A DNA stretch of 7,794 nucleotides, from contig CALHAO010000498.1 of the NCBI GenBank assembly GCA_937931765.1, forward strand, positions 1 through 7,794, in the 5' to 3' direction. The position numbers and the translations under genes are program-made. This stretch comes from an uncultured Thiotrichaceae bacterium. GTDB taxonomy: Bacteria; Pseudomonadota; Gammaproteobacteria; Thiotrichales; Thiotrichaceae. Under the pieces are notes generated by a model. The model did not search any database and was not told the origin of the DNA. It was given only the letters and a program-made list of their open reading frames with translations. Shown here in pieces: positions 5,405-7,794 of the stretch; the stretch's first letter is position 1; every line of letters starts with the position of its first letter.

Positions 5405-7357
5405 TTATATTTTTTGCAGGGTATCAATATGGAATAGCTGTCCAACCGGCTCCAGTGCGATCAATTCATCGGCATCACCGTCAATACTGGTCACCATGTG
5501 GGGTGGAACGAATGCACCGGCACCATCGGTTTTAGGTGCCACAATCTGCTGTGCAGCCATCAGCTCTGGTTGAATCGCGGCACGGAATGCGTCGTAGGAG
5601 TCATAGGTTTGGCGCACTTTGCTGATGATGGTGTCGAATAACATGACCAATGGCGGTGGTGGCGGGTTGCTGGGGCCGAAACCCAGTGAATGGAATATTC
5701 CCGGTTTAGCCCAGCCCAGTAATTCAGCCTGTGTATTACTCACTGCCCAGGTTTCGCGGCCTTTGCGGGGTACCGCTGTTTTAATGAAATGTTCTATCAT
5801 GTCGGCGCTGTTCCATGGCCGGAACACCAGCCCTCCTGCGCTCAGGGGGCGCGAGGACATGCGCTCTTTCAGCGGCTTTAACCAGTCAGGGGCTTCTTCC
5901 ATAGCGACCATACGGTTCTGTTCGGAATTTTGCACATAACCATCATTACCTGAACCGTAATAATCAAGGTGTTTACCGTTCTTCCAGAAGCTGCGGCCTT
6001 CATTGACCATTGCCAATACCTTTGGCCATTTTGATGTGCCAAAGAGCTGGCTAACCGTTTGTTTATTCAAGGGTACATTGAGGCCAAGATTCAGCGCCAG
6101 GTGCATGCCTGACTCAGAGCAATAAACCTGTGCTGATTTCTGGTGCAGTTTACTCAAGCTGCTACGGCTGCCAGATAAAGCACCTAATATATCTGCGCCA
6201 AATTCGACCACCTTATCCATGGTATTGGTCATCAGATTGTCATTACCATTGTAATCCGGTGGGAATTTAGTGACCTTGTGGATGAGCATTGACCAGGTGC
6301 GGATATTATTAATGTAAGCCCGTTGTTCTGCAGGCGTAATATCTTCCAAAAAACGTACCCGCCAGATGAGGGCAGGGTAGTTTTTCGGGTTCACGTGTCC
6401 AGCGCTGTTTTTATTGGCATAACTACGCGGGCTATCAGTGCCGACCATGCCTGGTTTGCCACGGGTGTCGCGGATGCCAATATAATTGCGAATATGTGTG
6501 ATGCTGAATTTGAGCATTTCCAGCCCTTTTTCTTCATCCTGCATCACTTGACGGGTAATTTGGCGGTTTCCGGGATTGTGGTGCGAGGAGCCGATAAACC
6601 ATTCGCCCGGCAACATGTAACGTAGTAAATCACGTTGTTTACTCTGCCATGCATTCTGGTAAGCAATCGGGCGTATGTCACTGTCCTGCCGGATATGTGT
6701 CGGCACCTCTTCCCAATCATCTCCGACCTGAATCAGTTTGGTCAGCAAGTCACGGTTATTTTGCAGACTAGTGTCTTGCCACAGTGTTTTGGCTGCATCA
6801 GCTTTTACTGCATACTGTGATGCGGGAAGCGGGCGGTCATAACATTGCTCGGGATGTTGCGCAAAAAACTGATTAGCAGCGTCCAGTGTCAGATCCGCCA
6901 ATTTGGGGACATGGATAGATCCATCGGCTGCAGTCACGCCGGAATTGGAAGTATTATTACCAGAGTTGTTGGCGGGTGTAGATGAGCTGTTACCTGCCAA
7001 TTGCTGTTCAAACGCTTCACCGAGAATGCGGAGACGTTTGACTAATTCCATCTGGTTTGGGTTGTCAGTATTGTCCGGATCAACCGAATCCCAGCTGCCG
7101 TTTTTGTCTTTCTCCTCAAAAAAGAAAAAAGCTTCTTCGGCATTAATACGATTATTGCGACTAGTATTAGCGACTTCACGCAGCTTACCGCTGATCATTA
7201 CCAGTCTGTGACCATCTTTACTGGTTAACTCCCGCAAATCTGCCCGGCTTAAACCTGCCCGGCTCAGTTGTTGGATAATCTGACTATTTGATAAATCCAG
7301 CTCTATAGTGGCATAGCGTTGTAGGAATGCGGTACGGCGGGTAGGAATTTGGCTCAT
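5405..7357 (-). CDS. Large protein of unknown function with possible permuted NlpC/P60 (papain-like) motifs
   Basis: The product has 650 residues from the ATG at 7357, preceded by TTGAGG about 9 bases upstream; a TTG at 7372 also opens the frame but overlaps that ribosome site. I do not recognise it by name. Residues 1-122 form a charged helical segment with a phenylalanine run (FFFF, 77-80) and an Asp/Asn-rich loop (84-101). Residues 123-142 are a Ser/Asn/Thr-rich linker. The central part holds LPGEWFIGSSHHNPGN (249-264), ITHIRNYIGI (286-295, His288) and VYCSESGMHLAL (411-422, Cys413). This order, a GD-like turn, then His before a strand with IxYxG character, then Cys-Ser-Glu at a helix start, is that of circularly permuted NlpC/P60 or YiiX-like thiol hydrolases. 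That is motif reading, not a proven homology. A proline run lies at 565-569. There is no signal peptide or membrane helix, so a cytoplasmic location, or export by a leaderless route, is expected. Its downstream neighbour is the pseudokinase-like membrane protein. Confidence 0.88.
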   Translation of the reverse strand: MSQIPTRRTAFLQRYATIELDLSNSQIIQQLSRAGLSRADLRELTSKDGHRLVMISGKLREVANTSRNNRINAEEAFFFFEEKDKNGSWDSVDPDNTDNPNQMELVKRLRILGEAFEQQLAGNSSSTPANNSGNNTSNSGVTAADGSIHVPKLADLTLDAANQFFAQHPEQCYDRPLPASQYAVKADAAKTLWQDTSLQNNRDLLTKLIQVGDDWEEVPTHIRQDSDIRPIAYQNAWQSKQRDLLRYMLPGEWFIGSSHHNPGNRQITRQVMQDEEKGLEMLKFSITHIRNYIGIRDTRGKPGMVGTDSPRSYANKNSAGHVNPKNYPALIWRVRFLEDITPAEQRAYINNIRTWSMLIHKVTKFPPDYNGNDNLMTNTMDKVVEFGADILGALSGSRSSLSKLHQKSAQVYCSESGMHLALNLGLNVPLNKQTVSQLFGTSKWPKVLAMVNEGRSFWKNGKHLDYYGSGNDGYVQNSEQNRMVAMEEAPDWLKPLKERMSSRPLSAGGLVFRPWNSADMIEHFIKTAVPRKGRETWAVSNTQAELLGWAKPGIFHSLGFGPSNPPPPPLVMLFDTIISKVRQTYDSYDAFRAAIQPELMAAQQIVAPKTDGAGAFVPPHMVTSIDGDADELIALEPVGQLFHIDTLQKI

Positions 7358-7403
7358 GGATTTGTCCCTCAATAGATGGTTTTGATTGTTATTGTATTTA
7401 TAA

Positions 7404-7433
7404 TCTATAGACCGGTCTGTGAGATATTACCAA
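7404..7433 (-). promoter_or_regulatory. Possible promoter of the 650-residue protein gene
   Basis: On the reverse strand TTGGTA (7433-7428) and TATAGA (7409-7404) are 18 bases apart; a TATAAA follows a few bases later as an alternative -10. The leader to the ATG at 7357 would be about 40 AT-rich bases. The elements are imperfect but are the only such pair I see in the 140-base gap. Confidence 0.35.
7409..7418. promoter_or_regulatory. 10-bp perfect palindrome inside the promoter, possible operator
   Basis: AGACCGGTCT reads identically on both strands and lies at the downstream end of the spacer of the proposed promoter, touching its -10. A dimeric repressor bound there would block RNA polymerase. 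Half-sites of GACC/GGTC type are common among TetR-family operators, but no regulator gene is in the window. Confidence 0.35.
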
Positions 7434-7439
7434 TTATTG

Positions 7440-7472
7440 CACTGATCTGCCGATTATCTCCGCAGATCAGTG
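7440..7472 (-). terminator. 11-bp perfect inverted repeat after the PCu(A)C gene
   Basis: CACTGATCTGC (7440-7450) and GCAGATCAGTG (7462-7472) are perfect inverted arms around an 11-base loop. The structure starts 26 bases past the stop of the copper chaperone gene and precedes the promoter of the next gene, fitting a terminator of the former. The sequence after it on the minus strand (CAATAATTGG) is only mildly T-rich, so termination strength is uncertain. Confidence 0.5.
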
Positions 7473-7497
7473 TTGAAGCTAATAGAGCGTTGCCATT

Positions 7498-7794
7498 TTA
7501 TTCGCTGTGTTTGTCGTCGTGCTTCATCTTGTCGCCCATCGCCTGGCTAATATCTTTAACCACAAACTCAACTTCAACATCACCAGCATTTTTAAAGGTC
7601 AGCGTAGCTTTGTGTTTCTCGCCTTCGATCATCTGCTCTTTCAATTTGATGAACATAATGTGGTAGCTGCCTGGTTTTAACTCTACAGTTTCGCCGGGTG
7701 GAATTTCCAGACCATCTTCCAGCTGGCGCATTTGCATCACACCATCGACCATCGGCATTTCATGGACTTCAACAGCTTCAGAGAAATCAACTGT
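7498..7794 (-). CDS. PCu(A)C-family periplasmic copper chaperone, N-terminus beyond right edge
   Basis: The frame enters from the right edge and gives the last 98 residues of a protein that is usually about 150, so the signal peptide and first strands are missing. An ATG at 7758 exists, but the family homology continues upstream of it (VEVHEMPMVDG), so it is internal. The family binds Cu(I) in the periplasm and helps deliver copper, typically to the CuA or CuB site of cytochrome c oxidase. The ligand pattern is visible: His11, Met22 (VMQM), then His45 and Met47 (YHIM), counted from the first visible residue; the spacings are 10 and 22 residues. The segments DGLEIPPGETVELKPGSYHIM and LTFKNAGDVEVEFVV are standard family strands. 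The C-terminus (AMGDKMKHDDKHSE) is rich in Met, His and Asp and could add metal-binding capacity. A perfect inverted repeat lies downstream. No oxidase or Sco gene is visible in the window. Confidence 0.93.
   Translation of the reverse strand, partial: TVDFSEAVEVHEMPMVDGVMQMRQLEDGLEIPPGETVELKPGSYHIMFIKLKEQMIEGEKHKATLTFKNAGDVEVEFVVKDISQAMGDKMKHDDKHSE

Noticed and set aside
6323..6625. A 100-codon plus-strand open frame opposite the 650-residue protein gene
   Set aside because: Antisense to a well-supported long gene, with no ribosome site or family resemblance.
7358..7372. TTG start adding five residues to the 650-residue protein
   Set aside because: The TTG is part of the TTGAGG stretch that best serves as ribosome site for the ATG at 7357.
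1..7794. CRISPR arrays, insertion sequences, attachment sites, tRNA or rRNA genes
   Set aside because: No regularly spaced repeats, transposase motifs, flanking direct repeats or tRNA-like cloverleaf sequences were seen on either strand.

Overview
The window looks like chromosomal DNA of a gammaproteobacterium. Base composition is moderate, the genes have ordinary bacterial spacing, and there is an iron superoxide dismutase of the SodB type, a Bcr/CflA-type efflux pump and a PCu(A)C copper chaperone. I cannot place it more closely from the sequence. I see no tRNA, rRNA, CRISPR array, insertion sequence or phage gene, and no gene-free stretch longer than about 235 bases.

Layout, left to right. 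(1) Positions 1-743, minus strand: the N-terminal 247 residues of a Bcr/CflA multidrug transporter that runs off the left edge. (2) A 201-base divergent gap holds a good sigma70-type promoter for sodB. (3) Positions 945-1526, plus strand: sodB, followed by a strong rho-independent terminator. (4) Positions 1760-2332, plus strand: a small class I methyltransferase resembling bacterial phospholipid N-methyltransferases. (5) A convergent gap with a hairpin. (6) Positions 2417-5206, minus strand: a 929-residue single-pass membrane protein. It has a degenerate kinase-like domain, a membrane helix, a long acidic Glu/Pro/Ala stretch, a duplicated TPR-like helical module and a Gln/Pro-rich tail. (7) A 198-base gap with a strong stem-loop and a perfect TATAAT. 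(8) Positions 5405-7357, minus strand: a 650-residue protein I do not recognise by name, with His and Cys-Ser-Glu motifs in the order of circularly permuted NlpC/P60 (papain-like) enzymes. (9) A 140-base gap with an 11-bp perfect inverted repeat and a promoter-like region containing a 10-bp palindrome. (10) Positions 7498-7794, minus strand: the C-terminal 98 residues of a PCu(A)C periplasmic copper chaperone, cut by the right edge.

The left half is housekeeping and stress-related (drug export, superoxide removal, possibly lipid methylation), with each gene apparently separately transcribed. The interesting part is the pair at 2417-7357. A membrane-anchored apparent pseudokinase with a large predicted periplasmic portion sits directly downstream, on the same strand, of a possible papain-fold protein. 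Each has its own ribosome-binding site and possible promoter, so they may be co-regulated rather than strictly co-transcribed. No function can be given with confidence. The kinase and papain-like readings rest on motifs read by eye and need profile or structure searches.
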